Of a stretch of 6,035 nucleotides of DNA, positions 5,910-6,035 are shown piece by piece. A program made the translations under genes and the position numbers. Source of the DNA: Bdellovibrionales bacterium (GTDB lineage: Bacteria; Bdellovibrionota; Bdellovibrionia; Bdellovibrionales; UBA1609); the NCBI GenBank assembly GCA_027451425.1, contig DAIDJH010000125.1:1-6035 (forward strand). The letters are read 5' to 3'. The notes under the pieces were generated by a model. That model did not search any database. It had not been told where the DNA came from and worked only from the letters and a program-made list of their open reading frames with translations. The first letter of the stretch is position 1. Each line of letters starts with the position of its first letter.

Positions 5910-6035
5910 CGATGATCGAAGCATTGCGTTCGGATATTTCAACGCGTTTCCCAACCGGTGATTTTCAATACGAGAGTTCAGTTGGCGATAATGTTTTGTC
6001 GATACCAAAAGAATCCGTTCTGCCGGTTTTGCGGC
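5906..6035 (+). CDS. nuoC: NADH-quinone oxidoreductase subunit C, N-terminal part, cut by window edge
   Basis: Only 43 residues are visible, starting [15 protein letters not shown] and continuing past [11 protein letters not shown] to the right edge, with no stop. The short helix with an Ile-Glu-Ala-Leu pattern, the FP loop, and a strand ending VLSIPKE before another helix match the start of the 30-kDa subunit of complex I. That subunit is a peripheral-arm protein that packs beside NuoB and NuoD. The ATG at 5906 is chosen because GGGAG (5894-5898) lies 7 bases upstream and the start overlaps the nuoB stop as ATGA. In-frame ATGs at 5900 (too close to that site) and 5912 are less likely. Sequence alone gives moderate support, and position after nuoB raises it. 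A fused NuoCD cannot be excluded because the rest is outside the window. Confidence 0.82.
   Translation, partial: MTMIEALRSDISTRFPTGDFQYESSVGDNVLSIPKESVLPVLR

Overview
The window looks like chromosomal DNA from a Gram-negative bacterium of roughly balanced base composition. It holds six protein-coding genes: two are cut by the window edges, and one is of unknown function. Three of the four products with a visible N-terminus that are not complex I subunits carry export signals. The flavour (TPR protein plus secreted coiled-coil partner, secreted subtilase, complex I genes) fits the Bdellovibrionota or another former deltaproteobacterial lineage. That assignment is inference from protein style; there is no rRNA or other marker gene here.

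Region 1 (1-2020, + strand) is the end of an operon. A TPR-repeat protein, truncated on the left, is followed after two bases by a small secreted, lysine/glutamine-rich coiled-coil protein. The tight spacing suggests co-translation and a shared envelope role, possibly in a trans-envelope motility or transport machine.

Region 2 (2007-5036, - strand) carries two genes pointing left. The upstream one is a secreted subtilisin-family (S8) serine protease with a complete catalytic triad, an N-terminal prodomain and a Gly/Pro linker. A clean intrinsic terminator follows it. The downstream one is an unrecognised exported protein with two hydrophobic segments and six cysteines. Its 3' end overlaps the coiled-coil gene by 14 bp in convergent orientation.

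Region 3 (5037-5366) is a 330-bp divergent intergenic region. It contains a perfect 8-bp inverted repeat just upstream of the protease gene, candidate divergent promoters whose -35 boxes overlap on opposite strands, a perfect DnaA-box sequence, and a short leader with repeated elements before nuoB.

Region 4 (5367-6035, + strand) begins a respiratory complex I cluster: nuoB, complete with all four ligands of the N2 iron-sulfur cluster, then the start of nuoC overlapping by ATGA. nuoA, which usually precedes nuoB, is absent from this position.

No tRNA, rRNA, CRISPR array or insertion sequence was seen. I found no convincing evidence of a wholly new system. The items most worth a second look are the unknown exported protein, the TPR/coiled-coil pair, and the regulatory architecture between the protease and nuoB.
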